Assembly: GCA_023375675.1 (NCBI GenBank)
Contig: JALQBC010000005.1
Location: forward strand, 1,240,001-1,304,000
Source of the DNA: Cytospora piceicola
Taxonomy: Eukaryota > Ascomycota > Sordariomycetes > Diaporthales > Cytosporaceae
DNA: 64,000 bases
Direction of reading: 5' to 3'
Both the position numbers and the translations under genes were made by a program. A model generated the notes under the pieces. It was not told where the DNA came from. It did not search any database and saw nothing but the letters and a program-made list of their open reading frames with translations. Shown piece by piece: positions 42,614 through 54,012 of this stretch. How positions within the stretch are numbered: the first letter of the stretch is position 1; the number at the start of each line of letters is the position of its first letter.

Positions 42614-45338
42614 ATGGGTATCAAAGGGTACGCTGTCCACCACCCCGCAACCCTTCACCTGCACACACAGCTAACCCGGCCGCCCCAGCATCTACAAGGA
42701 AATCGGCGCCGGCAAGCGAGTCTCCCTCTGCAAACTCGCCATCGACCACCTCGAACAGACAGGCCGGCCCCTCCGCCTCGCCATCGACTTCGCGATATGG
42801 TCGTTCCAGGCCCAGGCCGCCCGCGGCGGCGCGAACCCCGCCATCCGCACCCTCTTCTACCGCCTCGTCCGCCTCCTCTCCCTCTCCATCGCGCCCCTCT
42901 TCGTCTTCGACGGCCCCAACAAGCCCCTCTTCAAGCGCAACAAGAGGTCTCGCGGCCCGGGCGACAGCGTCTCCGTCGCCATGGCGAAGCGCCTGATCAG
43001 GCATTTTGGGTTCCACATGCATGACGCCCCGGGCGAGGCAGAGGCCGAGTGCGCGTTGCTGCAGCAGCAGGGTGTCGTGGATGCGGTGCTGTCCGAGGAC
43101 GTCGACACTATCATGTTCGGGTGCACGCTCACGCTGCGGAACTGGTCCGCCGAGGGGACCAGGGCTGCGAAGACCCCTACCCATGTCTCGGTCTACGACG
43201 TTGCGGAGCTCAAACAGGGCGAGACTGGTCTGGATAGAGAGGGCATGGTGCTTGTTGCGATGATGGCCGGCGGTGATTATATACCCGAGGGAGTGCCTGG
43301 GTGTGGTGTCAAGGTTGCGTGCGAGGCCGCCCGGGCTGGCTTCGGGACGAGGCTGTGTCGCATCAAGAGGTCAGATCCGGACGCGCTGGCGAGGTGGAGG
43401 GAGGAGCTGATGGAAGAGCTGCGGACAAATAAAAGCAAGGCATTCCGAACAAAGCACATGGCTTTAACGATTCCCGACGAGTTCCCAAGTGTGGAGGTGT
43501 TGAGATATTATACCCATCCGGTGGTGTCGCAGGCTGCGATTGTCGACAAGCTGAGGAGGGAAATCCCCACAAGGAAGGAAATCGACATCGCTGGTCTCCG
43601 GGCTTTCACGGCCGAGACTTTCGACTGGGTGTACAAGATCGGAGCCGTCAAGTTCATCAGAGTTCTGGCACCGAGCCTGCTGGTTCAGGCCCTGTTGAAT
43701 CTCAGCCACGAGGAGCTCGATTCCGATGACCCGGACGTCCGACAGGAAGTGGAAGGCAAACTCGTCAGATCCATAACAATACGGCGAACACATTTTAGCA
43801 CAGATGCAACCCCCGAGCTACGAATATCCTACATGCCAAATGACATCGTTGGCGTAGACCTGGATGCTGAAGAAGACGAAGTCGCCTCGACATTTGGCCG
43901 GTCCGGGCTGGCACTGAACAGCGACGATGAGGTGGAAGAGCAGATTGACGATGCTGAGTCTGGGCCCAAGAAGGTATTCGACCCTCTTCAGCCTGATCTC
44001 GCGTGGGTACCGGAGACTGTGGCAAAACTGGGCGTGCCACTTTCAGTGGAGGACTGGGAGGGGAAGCAGAGAAAAAAACAGCGGGCGAAGGCGAGGCAAA
44101 CGCAAGCCAAGAGCTCGCAGAAGAAGGTTTCTGACATGCCTACTGGGGCTCTCAACCGATATGTCAAACCTACCAAGCCGGTCGCCTCGACATCATCACA
44201 AGGGCTAGGGAGGCCGGGACTACTCCTTGCATCCTCTCAACTGTCTCCATCCATACCGCCTCTGTCCCAACAGGTCCGCAGCAAGAGCTCAACTGAGGCT
44301 TCAAGAGAAACCGGGGCCAGGCCGTCCTCATCAACGGCACCTAAGCGGTACAACAGCGCCAATACCAAACTTAAGGCAAAGACAAAGGCACCGCCACCGC
44401 GACCGTCATCAGACGTCAATCCATGGACACTCGCGAGCTCACAACTGACACCCAAAGCCTCCAGGTTCGTTACCACCAAGGAGTTCACAGCGGCACCGGA
44501 GGCAATATACATCTCATCCAGCCCAACTGGCCCGACCTCCCCGCGAGACTCTGGCCCCCTCGACGAATCTCAACCATCTGCGCTCTTGGTCGTTGATGAC
44601 CATTTTCCGAAACCCCCTTCTCCCTTGCACGACCGCTGTAGCCCAAGCCCCAGCCCTCCAGCAAGGACGAGCGCGCCAGGAGTCACCCTGAGCCCTCGCA
44701 AGCACACCCGCTCCTCGGAAGAGCCATGCAGGAGGCCAGCCGCCAAGCGCCCGCAAAGGTGCCCCGGTGCTGCCGCGCTGAGGAGCGGCAGCCTGACGGG
44801 GGGGCCGGCGCGTCCCCGGCGAGCCCCCGACACAACCGCACAGGCGTCCATCAAGACCTTTGGCAGGCTGTCGAAGGCGGTGGGCAAGGGGAGCATGGTG
44901 CCCGAGACGAAGGCTGCCGCCTCTCTGTCCGACTCGGACGACGAACTGGAGGAACTGCATAACCTCGGTTCGAAGATCACCACATCGAGGGGGGCTAGGG
45001 ATATGCCTGTGACCTCTAGGAGGTCAAAACCCGGGACACTGGACCATGAAGATGGCGGTGCCTCTTTTTTGTCACGGCAGGATGCCGAAGCAGTCGTGGA
45101 GATACCTTCTTCCCCGCCGCCGTGGTCCCCTCCCGGAGCAGTTTCGACCAAGTCAGAAACGACCAGACTGTACATACCCAGGACAAGTGATACGGGACAC
45201 GGCTACTTCAGGGAAGTCGAAGTCAGCCGGGAAGCGGCAGACCGCATGATGTCGAAGGAGCATGACAAACGCCCTGGCTCCAAAAGGATATGGAGGGAGA
45301 GCGAGGTCTCGATTTTGGATCTTACCGGGGAGGATTGA
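42614..45338 (+). CDS. YEN1: Holliday junction resolvase of the XPG/Rad2 family (Yen1/GEN1)
   Basis: Exons 42614-42627 (14 nt) and 42689-45338 give 887 residues. Yen1/GEN1 cuts four-way DNA junctions symmetrically in the nucleus late in the cell cycle. The splice restores the conserved N-terminus MGIKGIYKEIGAGKRVSL. XPG-N (about 1-95) includes LAIDFAIWSFQAQ, with the metal-binding Asp, and FVFDGPNKPLFKR. XPG-I (about 112-185) has DAPGEAEAECALLQQQG and SEDVDTIMFG with the catalytic acids. The H2TH part begins at MMAGGDYIPEGVPGCGVK. A chromodomain-like region is expected after about 300. The C-terminal half is disordered, Ser/Pro/Lys-rich, with several SP/TP sites compatible with CDK control, an acidic patch (SDSDDELEELHNLG) and VVEIPSSPPPWSPP. 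Length fits filamentous fungal orthologues. The 61-bp intron after codon 5 (GTACGC..CCCAG) is convincing because it alone restores the first motif. Confidence 0.92.
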
Positions 45339-45850
45339 ACAAGTAGACCGGAGAAGACGCCGCTTGATTGAATAATGATACCCCCATTCTGCTTGTCATT
45401 CTCAGCATCTTTGCGGTACGAGCTCGACCAGTCGTTGACACACATGTACCATGCGATACCTGGTGTGGAACAAATTTATATATGCATCTCGTTGGTGGGT
45501 ATCCTAAAAGTATGTTTGTAGCTCGTTACAGTAGTCATCAGGTCCATGATATATCGTCAGAAAAAGAAGTCAGAAAATCAACACAGCAACAAAGGATCGT
45601 AGAGAAAGAGGGGGAAAGGACACGCCCAACGGCCAGCGAGACCAACACCGACACCGAGGGTATCCTTGAGCCCCTACACCAGCTCTTCGCGCATCCATGC
45701 GTCCTCCCATCCAGATATCAACTATCCTCCCCCACATCACGGAGTCCATCCACGCGCGCAACCACCACCCAAAGCCCACGTCCTCTCGCACCTCCCGCCC
45801 CCCGCCCCGCCCACACATCACATCAACACACCCGACCCCGCGCGCGCCCG
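45339..45850. other. Intergenic between convergent genes
   Basis: About 0.5 kb between the stops of YEN1 and the BTB gene. The long plus-strand frame starting at 45368 is the mirror of the BTB gene. No other feature seen. Confidence 0.5.
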
Positions 45851-47677
45851 TCACTCGGGCCAGGGCAGGTCCCGGTCCCCGACCCGCATGCAGGTGAGGT
45901 ACCCGATCCCCTCGGCCGCGCGGCTCCCCCCGCCCAGGTCCAGCTCCAGCCCGCTCCCCATCAGCGGCCGCACCATCTCCCGCGCCATGGCCTTGAGCTC
46001 GTCGACCCTCTTCTCGAACCGCCGCAGGTTGTCCCGGCTGTACATCTCGGGCGTCAGCTTCAGGAACCGCTTGCACTCGTCGTGCCCCAGGTAGCCGCCT
46101 CCCCCGCCCCCGCCCCCGCCCGACACGCTGCCCAGCGTGCGGTACGTCCGGCCGAGCGAGGCGAGCGGCGGCACCGGCGGGATCATGGCCGCCGGCTGCT
46201 GCTGCTGCTGCTGGGACGACGACGACGACGACGGGGCGAGGGCGTTGCTCGCCGAGTTGTTCCTCGCGCGCGTGCCGTTCAGGGCCACGGACCTCCTGTC
46301 GGCCGCTGCCGGGGGCGGCGGCGGCGGCGGCGGCGCGGGCGTGGTGTTGTCGGCCAGCCACTGCCTGAACAGGGACACGGCCAGCCAGTCGAGGTACCCG
46401 GTCGCGGGCGTGACCCTCTCGCCGGTGCGGGTGGTGAGGTTCAGCCTGAAGAGCCGGCCCTCGACCCGCGCGACCGTCTCCTCCAGCTCGTCCACCTTGT
46501 CCTCGATGATGTCCAGCACGGACTCGGGCATCGAGTTCCTCAGGCTCCGCTCCCCGGCGGGCCACTGCCCCACGACGTGGATCAGCGCCTCCTGGAAGAT
46601 CACCTTGCTCCTCGCCAGGTAGCCCAGCCGGAGGTAGCTGATGGGGTACTTGGCGATCTGCTTCCACAGCCGGCTCTGGAACTGTAGCAGGTGGTGGTCC
46701 ACCCGGGGCCCGACGACGGACAGCGCGTCGTACTGGTCGGCGATGGTGAGGAGGGACTTGCACTGGACGTAGGCGTCGGCGATGTTGATGCCGTCGAGGA
46801 CCGGGCTGAAGTTGTACATTATGCGGAAGAGGTTGTCGTAGTCTCGTAGCGTGTCCTGGTCATCTGCTGTCGGGGGCGGCAGGTTGGGGGCGGCGGTGCT
46901 GTTCGTCGGGGGTAGTGGGTACTGGTTGTGGCTCGAGGAGTGCGATGTCAAGCTCAGGCTCGCGACGCTGCGGAAGAAGTCCCGCGAGGAGGAGTGGCTG
47001 TGGGAATTCTTCGTACGACCTGGGTTGCTGCTGCTGGCGGAGGAGCCCCCGCCAAAGATGGATGTCGTTGCCGGACTCGTACCATTCGCGTTGTTGTTGT
47101 TGTTACTGTTGCCGCCGCTATTGCTGCCGCTGCTCTCCGGTTTCTGCACCAACATGGGTATATCATCCCCTCCCTTGCCATAATCAAGCTCATACCTCCA
47201 CCTCTTCCTCGGGCTGCCCATGTTCGCCCGCGAAGCCACAGCTGTCCCTGCTCTCCCATCATCCTCCCCTATCCTCCCCAGCTCGCTCGTCGACGCGCCA
47301 TTGCTCCTCGTGCCAGGCGCAGGCAGCGCAGGCAGGTCCGGCACATCGACGGCCTTGCTCCAGGGCTCACTGGTGCTGGCCTCGAAGAAGCCGCTGCACC
47401 GCGTCAGGGTGTGCCGGTGCAGCAGATAGCGGTTCTCGTGGCCGCTGGGGACCTTGACGACGATCTCGACGTCGCCGGAGTGGCTGAACCAGGGGAACTC
47501 GTTCTGCGGGACATACGAGGTGCCGCCGGCGTAGGAACGGTTGTAGTGCTGGCTGCGGCGTGAGGACCGGTGGCGGGCGCCGGTCGTGGAGGAGGTGCCG
47601 ACGACGGAGGAGGGGCCCCGGATGGTGAGGGTCCCGCCGGAGCCAGAGGTGGACGAGTGGTCGGGTTGCGACACCAT
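45851..47677 (-). CDS. BTB/POZ-domain protein with a split BTB fold
   Basis: Single exon, 608 residues. BTB domains mediate dimerisation and often adapt substrates to Cul3 ligases. The first part of the fold is at about 64-105: FSHSGDVEIVV, RYLLHRHTLTRCSGFFEAS, with the D-x-x-hydrophobic and H..L...S pattern. The expected middle is displaced by about 170 low-complexity residues (Asn, Ser and Gly runs), and the second part returns at about 275-330: YDNLFRIMYN, ADAYVQCKSLLTIADQYDAL, VGPRVDHHLLQF. A helical region (SYLRLGYLARSKVIFQEAL) and a possible coiled coil (DIIEDKVDELEETVARVEGRL) follow, then poly-Pro, poly-Ser, poly-Gln and poly-Gly runs near 475-550. The C-terminus is compact and conserved-looking (LTCMRVGDRDLPWPE). 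Function beyond BTB interactions is unknown. Confidence 0.82.
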   Translation of the reverse strand: MVSQPDHSSTSGSGGTLTIRGPSSVVGTSSTTGARHRSSRRSQHYNRSYAGGTSYVPQNEFPWFSHSGDVEIVVKVPSGHENRYLLHRHTLTRCSGFFEASTSEPWSKAVDVPDLPALPAPGTRSNGASTSELGRIGEDDGRAGTAVASRANMGSPRKRWRYELDYGKGGDDIPMLVQKPESSGSNSGGNSNNNNNANGTSPATTSIFGGGSSASSSNPGRTKNSHSHSSSRDFFRSVASLSLTSHSSSHNQYPLPPTNSTAAPNLPPPTADDQDTLRDYDNLFRIMYNFSPVLDGINIADAYVQCKSLLTIADQYDALSVVGPRVDHHLLQFQSRLWKQIAKYPISYLRLGYLARSKVIFQEALIHVVGQWPAGERSLRNSMPESVLDIIEDKVDELEETVARVEGRLFRLNLTTRTGERVTPATGYLDWLAVSLFRQWLADNTTPAPPPPPPPPAAADRRSVALNGTRARNNSASNALAPSSSSSSQQQQQQPAAMIPPVPPLASLGRTYRTLGSVSGGGGGGGGGYLGHDECKRFLKLTPEMYSRDNLRRFEKRVDELKAMAREMVRPLMGSGLELDLGGGSRAAEGIGYLTCMRVGDRDLPWPE

Positions 47678-49525
47678 GGCCGGAATGGACGGCCACGCCG
47701 CTGGAATGGGAGGGTCTTGGCCAGCACGGTACCGTAGAAAAAGGGCGCGGAAGATTGAGGGGTTGCGGGTCGTCGTGAGGTGGCTGGGAGGAAAGAGGGA
47801 ACGGAGGCCCGCGCCGAGGTGGTTCGTACTAACAATTAATATTTCCGGCCGTGAGAGGAGAAGAGAGGAGGGGTCAGGTTTCGGATCGGGTCAAGATCAA
47901 TAATAACAATAACGATTAAGCAACCATAAGGCTTGCGATGGTGATGGTAACAACGCGATTGTTTGTTGTCAACATCCTCTGTGTCGCGACATTACGAAGT
48001 ACACAAGTTATAAGAAGCGCAGATGTGTTGAACTGTATTGTATTGTATGCAGGTGCAGTGTACGATTACAACCTGGGGAACGAGATGGGAATGGAAAAGA
48101 ATAACACAAAATTAAGAGAAGAAAAAAAAAAAAAGAAAGAGAGGGAAGGGCACTGCCAACCTGCCAACCTGCCAACCTACCTAGATACCTAGTAACCTTG
48201 GAACGGAAAAGCATCGACTGACCCCGACTTGCCCAACCACCCTTCGTCCACCTTGCAGCAGCTTGCAGTTTGCCGTCACGAGCAGCAGCCGCACGCCGCA
48301 CGCCGCACGCAGCAGCTCTGGACGGGATCGGCCTAGAAGGATACCTGCTTTGGCTTGGTGGATGGAGGGTCTGGAAACGGCTGATCTGATTTGCTGACCG
48401 AAAGTCGTGAGGCTGTGCCAGTGTACCTGTCGCTCGCTCGCCACAAGCTGGGCCTGCCCAGGTGCTGGGTAGGGCATCTATCTACTGTGGTATCTACCTA
48501 GGCATATTCCACAAGGACTGATGCCTTTCGACGGCTGGTTGAGAGACTTCCCCAGGTTTTTGATATGTTAAGTTGTTCCAGACTTGTGACTGTCGGTACC
48601 GTTTAATGAGAGAAGACTCGTCGCTCGAGGGAAGGAGAAAGTTACAGTCACATGAGCCATTAGGATCAAATTCCCAGGATTCCAAGGTTACAACTAGTAA
48701 AACCCATGGTCACGAAGAGCCCACCCAGGCAGGAGGATGCTCCTAAGTAGGACGCAATTTTTTCTATCCCTGGAATATCACCCTTACTTACCTGTCCCAC
48801 TCTCTTGGCACCCTCATCGCGTATCGTTCGCGTCAAGCAGCGTTTTTCTGAAGCTGTTTTGATGTCTGTCCTCCCAATAGGGGAGGGACTAAGCAATACA
48901 ATGCTCCCCTCCCCTGGTCCCCGCTCGAGATTTCACTGGATCCAGGATGTCAGTCAGTGTTTGAGAATCCTCTGGTGCGATGCGAGTCTGCATGCACGCA
49001 TTTGCCGGCCTGGTTTGGCATTTTTGCCCGGTGGTCGATTATCAGCCTATCGAAACGACAAGACTTGTGATGGTCGAGTGTGCACGAAATGCCCAAACCA
49101 AAGACTTGATTTGCTTGGGACCATCCAGATGCTCCACTATCATCTAGTGCTGTCCAGTCACGATGGACCACGGCCATTCTTCTTGGAACTATTTCACGCA
49201 TCTTGGGACTGACATTGTTGACTTCTAACGTCCTCTTTTTGATCGTTTGTTTTCGCATAGATGGCAATGCTTTGTTGATGTGCCAATCTTCAGCTAATAA
49301 TACATGTTCGCAGCATATGCGATATAGCAAAGCTCCAGTAGCAACGCCGTCCGTAAATCACCGTTACCTTTTGCGTTCCGGAATACCGATAGATCGAGAT
49401 GGAAAGAAAGCAAAAATCATTGCGGCGCCGATTCCAGTTTCGGCGCCATCCAGGCCCCAACGCCACCCACCCATAACCAGAAGCAAGAGCAAATCATGTC
49501 AACGCCAATCCAGTAATGCAGTCAT
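47678..49525. other. Long intergenic region
   Basis: About 1.85 kb, promoter side of the BTB gene and 3' side of the next. Holds an A13-type run near 48124 and a 9-bp array of CTGCCAAC units running into CTACCTAGATACCTAG (48152-48190). No gene supported. Confidence 0.45.
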
Positions 49526-50488
49526 TCAGCTCATGTCCACGTCCATGTCGGGGACGGTTGGAAGTTGTTGTATAGTCGAAGTCGTTGTGTTCCAGGTGGA
49601 GGTGTTGGCGTCTTGAAGTTGAGGTCGAGGAGACTCGACGGCAGTCATCGTTGGGCCATCAAAGACGGGAGGGTACGACCGAAGGTTCTGAAGAGCACGC
49701 TGGGCATCGCGGCTGACGAGACGACCCTCACGCAGGGTTTCGGCGAAGAGGAAGAAGCCCTCGCTAGCCTCGACAAAATAGGCCTCGTTGGACTTTTGCA
49801 GGCGAATCTTGGCATCCCTGACGGGAAAGTGGTTCTCGATGTACCGAGCCCAGCCACGAGCGGCGGCCTGGATGTGCTCGTCCTCGCTCAGACGAGCCCA
49901 GCCGATACCGAGATGCATGGTGAAGTCGTCAACGATGGGGTGGGAAGGCGCCTCCGGAGAAAGCTCACGACCTGTGCTGTTTCCATTGATCTTAGGGGCT
50001 TGACCAGACGGAAGAGTGGTGTTTGTCAGGTCGAGCCGCTGCGACTTGTGGCTTCGCAGGGATGGTCGATCCTGTGAGAGCTTTTCTTGGGCGATAGTGG
50101 CCTCGATAAGTCTGCAAGCGATCTCTTGAGCGGCCTTCTCTTCTACCCAAGTGCCAGACTGGGTGGCAGCATCGATAACATAGCCAGTCTTCTTCTTGAT
50201 GAGGACCATGCCAGGGCCAAATTCACACTCGTCTTCAGATTTTTCGACCTTGGGGTGTGGAACGGTCTTCTCAGGCTCGTCAAGGTTGACTGCTGCTTCG
50301 TCTCTGGAGCGTTTGCGGCCGGCAAATGTCGCGGTGGCTTTGAGGATTGGGCGTTGGGTGGAGCATGAGGCTGAATGACCGAATGACTGAGGTTGATGTG
50401 AGAAGAAAGGCCTGCCAAATGGCGACTGGTGGGCAGGCTGAGGCTGGATGCCCATGACTGGCGATGCTGTACGGCCAAAGAAAGACAT
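49526..50488 (-). CDS. Conserved fungal protein of unknown function
   Basis: Single exon, 320 residues from ATG 50488 (MSFFGRTASPVMG); the longer in-frame start 13 codons upstream lies in what looks like leader. I recognise no named domain. The N-terminal 60 residues are Gln/Pro/Ser-rich, followed by a basic cluster (FAGRKRSRDEAA) likely to be a nuclear signal and GMVLIKKKTGYVIDAATQSG. The best conserved-looking block is about 195-275: MHLGIGWARLSEDEHIQAA, ARGWARYIENHFPV, YFVEASEGFFLFAETLREG, LVSRDAQRALQNLRSYPPVF. This block recurs, as I remember it, in Pezizomycotina proteins without assigned function. The acidic C-terminus ends DMDVDMS. Confidence 0.75.
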   Translation of the reverse strand: MSFFGRTASPVMGIQPQPAHQSPFGRPFFSHQPQSFGHSASCSTQRPILKATATFAGRKRSRDEAAVNLDEPEKTVPHPKVEKSEDECEFGPGMVLIKKKTGYVIDAATQSGTWVEEKAAQEIACRLIEATIAQEKLSQDRPSLRSHKSQRLDLTNTTLPSGQAPKINGNSTGRELSPEAPSHPIVDDFTMHLGIGWARLSEDEHIQAAARGWARYIENHFPVRDAKIRLQKSNEAYFVEASEGFFLFAETLREGRLVSRDAQRALQNLRSYPPVFDGPTMTAVESPRPQLQDANTSTWNTTTSTIQQLPTVPDMDVDMS

Positions 50489-52557
50489 TTTAATCTGTGG
50501 GAGATGCAGGTGAGAAGACCCAGTCACGGAATGTACTAGAGATGAGTATCAGTCGCAAGCTGAGGACCTATGCCTGTAGTCAGGTGTCCAAAGTTAAATC
50601 AATTGAACCCCGAGCTTGTTGTTGACGCGAGTCGCGACGTGCCGACGGACAGAAGCGTGTTGGAGGCGCACGGGTGGCCGGCGATATTCAAGCTGGGGAT
50701 ACCGGAGGCGATGAGCTCTTTGGATGGACCGAGATGTGGGTCGATGGTTGCCTTCCAAGGGACCAAGGGAGATGAAGTTGAGGAAGATGAAGGACGGTGG
50801 TCAATAGATGGGCATGACAATGAAGGTGCTGTAGGAGAGAAGGAAGGAGGGAAAGAAGAGTGAGGTAGGGATGGGAGGCGGACGTGATGTATTTATGTAG
50901 AGAGTGTGTAAGTGTGAGTGTAAGGGTGTGGGAAGGGAAGATGTAATGGGCAGGGTGCGACGAGGAGAGAAAGGTAAGAGGAGGGAAGTGCAAGATTCAG
51001 AAGGGAAAAAAAAGGGACGGGGAGAAAAAGAAGGCGGAGGACGAAGCACGGGATCCAAAGCTGGCACTGCGATTGTCACTGTGGAGTGGAGGAGGATGGG
51101 AGCGCGAAGCAGGCTGGCAGGCTGGCAGGTCGGAGCTGGAGCTGCGAGAGAGTTCCCAAGGGACGTACCGGAGTGTGGTAGCGCAGCAGTCCGCAGCTCT
51201 GCGCCGTGTCAGCGTGTCCTGCGTGTGTGCGACTCTCACTTTTGGCTTGCAGGGAATCGGTCCCAGTCGTTCCCAAAGAGGAATGGCCGCGGCTGGCTTG
51301 CACCTTCAAAAAATGCAGGGAAGGTGCAAGACCGATCGCTTTTTCTGATTGGTTGAAAAAGCACGGGGTTCAAGGGTCTGATCTCTCGGACCCCAGGCAC
51401 AACTGGCACACTGGCACACACTGGCACGCTTGGAAAGCCTTCTGACAGAAAGAAGTTAGCGCCGTCTTACATGTGGGTCTCTATGGCGCAAGACTTGCAA
51501 GAGCCGAACCCAAATACGCGTACCTGAATGGCTGCTTATTCTCGACAGCCTTCCGAGGCTGTCCAATCCGGTTTAGCTGATCTATTCTTTTATCGACCCA
51601 CCCTTGCCCCCCAAGCCAAGACGGCCAGCACTGGAGCACCGGGAGCACTGACACTTTTTGACGCTTTCTGACGATGCACTTGAGCATTGATTGGACTGAT
51701 CGGCAATTTTCGTCCGCTGTCATTTCTAGCCTGAGGCATCAACTTAAGCCCCACACCCCGATCGTTGTTGCATCGGCCACCGGACTCCTCCCAACCACTG
51801 AGAAACGGTTTGGGGCTGACAGGATTTACACTCACCCCCAGGCTTGTCTTGAAGACAACGAGCTGGCGGTGAGACCGGCAAAACCACTTCCATTGGTAGG
51901 TACAGATGCAGGGTGGTATTATTGCTGACTGACTGACTCCTGCCTGCCTGCCTGCCCTGCCTGCCAAGCAGTACAAAGGGAACTGGGGTCTGTGCACCGG
52001 AAAGAGGTCGTACGGCAGTTTGTGCTCAGAAGGATAAAAACGGTTTGGGGTTGCATGCAAGCAGCCACCCCAGTACCATCATCAAAATAACCTGCGTCAG
52101 ACTTTGCTTGGCTTATCAGCATGACTCGAGATGCCTTCTTGATCTGCTCAGAATCATGATCGAGAGGCAGTCACTGGCACTGTGCTATATCTCATGTTAA
52201 GGCAGGGGTTGTCTTTTACTTTGTTTACTGTGTAGGTCTATGTACTCCTGACGCCGGGTACTTGCATGCCTTTGAAGCCAAAGGCCTCCATGGCCGTCTT
52301 CATACGTATCAATAGTGTCATATGTACTATGGTACACTTGGGCTCTGCAGTCTGTGGTTACAGATTTCGTTTATCTTCCACCTCTTGAGGACCGACTCCA
52401 AGAGCTAAAGATGGTTGTTTTCTTCTGAAACGGCCGTTACCAATTGGCCCTTCTGAAATTACACCATGTTTTGGTTTCCCCTCTTGCGTCCGTCAAAGCG
52501 ACTACCTCGTCCTCCATCTTCGAATGTTGGAGGTTGAGATTGATGGTATAAGTCTAT
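50489..52557. other. Long intergenic region
   Basis: About 2.1 kb with purine-rich tracts (50.87-51.06 kb) and a GACT/TGCC short-tandem patch near 51925-51962. No gene or RNA recognised. Confidence 0.45.
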
Positions 52558-54012
52558 TCAGTCATCGCGCCTGGGCCCCGGGCTTGGAGACCCCTGTTCT
52601 CTCGCCTCTGAAGCATCCTCAAACAAAGTCACATCATCGTCATTCTCCTGCCCGCCGTATAGACCCTGAAAACCGGGCGTTCTCATACCCACAGGGCTGG
52701 GCTGTCTGCGGTGATGGAGTCTTCGTGCAGTCACTGGTGTGCGGCCGGGTGTCTGCGAGGACCTGAATCGGGCCACCGGGGCTGTGTAGGACCCCGGAAG
52801 TCTGCTCTGGTGTCGGGCCTCTGGCAATTGCTCAGGAGTCTGAGGCTGGAGAGTTGGCGAGACTACATCATCATATATTCGAACTCTATGCCGAGGCGTG
52901 GTTGTGAGACCTCGAACTAGCGAAGTCGGCCGGCCCGGTGTTGGCAGCGCTGTACGCTCTGGGGATTGACCATCTTTCACCGGAGAGCCTTCATGGGAGT
53001 TCGACGGTGAACTGTAGCCAACTTTTGGACAGAGCTGCAACGGTCGACTCGCTGGTTTGACGGCTTTCTGCGGGCTACTGGGATTCTGGGGTTGCGATAT
53101 GCATCAGATTCCTGGCTCAACGGTCTGCTGGGCTGCCTTGTCCAAACTTACCGAAGGCCCAGGCTGGCCATCGTTCTGGAGTTCGATGGAGTCACGGCAG
53201 GAGGATTGACGTCGCTGGTGTGCTGAAGCTGAAGGAGATGCCTCGGAACCTAGAGACTCTCTGGACCGAATTGCCTGGAATCAAGGTCAGCATCACAGGG
53301 TCTTCCTACGCGGATAGGTCCTGGTTGATGTGCTTCTACTTACCAAAGTCCGTGTCCAGGTTCGTTCTGCCGAGACCCGACGTGGCTTCAGTGAGAATGG
53401 CGGGGGCAACGACATGATGCTCACAGTGTGATGTCGACGGGTGTTAGTTGTCGTCTCCGAGTCTCTGGCCCCCTCGGGCTCCCTTCCAGCCCTAGGCGAT
53501 GGATGCGATTCGGAGGGGCTTGCGAGGGCATTGATGCCTTCAGTTGGTCTATCGCTATCCAATGATACCTGGAGCAAGTGAGGTCTGCGAGGCTTCGCCG
53601 AGAGGTACCTCCCTGTAGAGGATGGGGAATCAAGAGGACTTGGTGAACCAAGAGAATCGAGGGAGATACTAGGCTCTAATTCGGTCAAATCCAGGTCCAA
53701 TCCCTGGCGCGGCGCAGTAGGGATGGGTTCAACACTCTCGGTAAGCTCGTCGATGATTCTTTCCAAGGGCGAAGACGGCAAGGGGTCGACGCCGGCTGGG
53801 TTGGGAGATGAAGATGACCCTCTGTTCTGCGAAGAACTGAGCGTACTTCCGGGCTCTCTCGGCTCCAAAGGAGGGCTGCTCTTCCGCTGCACAGTTTCCT
53901 CCGATGTTGTATTTTCTTCCCGCTGGAGATATCTAAGGTAGCGACGACGTGTCTCCAAGTCCTTGACCTCGGACATGGTCAGGGAGATGACCGTTGGCTG
54001 AAGGCGGATCAT
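52558..54012 (-). CDS. Conserved hypothetical protein, disordered
   Basis: Exons 53344-54012, 53152-53274 and 52558-53085 (introns GTAAGT..TTCCAG, 69 bp, and GTAAGT..CCCCAG, 66 bp, all phase 0) give 439 residues. No domain was recognised. The N-terminus MIRLQPTVISLTMSEVKDLE followed by TRRRYLRYLQREE looks like a short helical, conserved head. The middle is Ser/Pro-rich with SPLERIIDELTESV. The C-terminal part holds TPEQLPEARHQSRLPGSYTA, RAPVTAR-like RTPVTARRLHHRR and MRTPGFQGLYGGQENDDD, which read as conserved islands in a disordered chain. Repeated SP and TP sites suggest phosphorylation. The strong splice signals and intact frame make the gene real even though its role is unknown. Confidence 0.65.
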
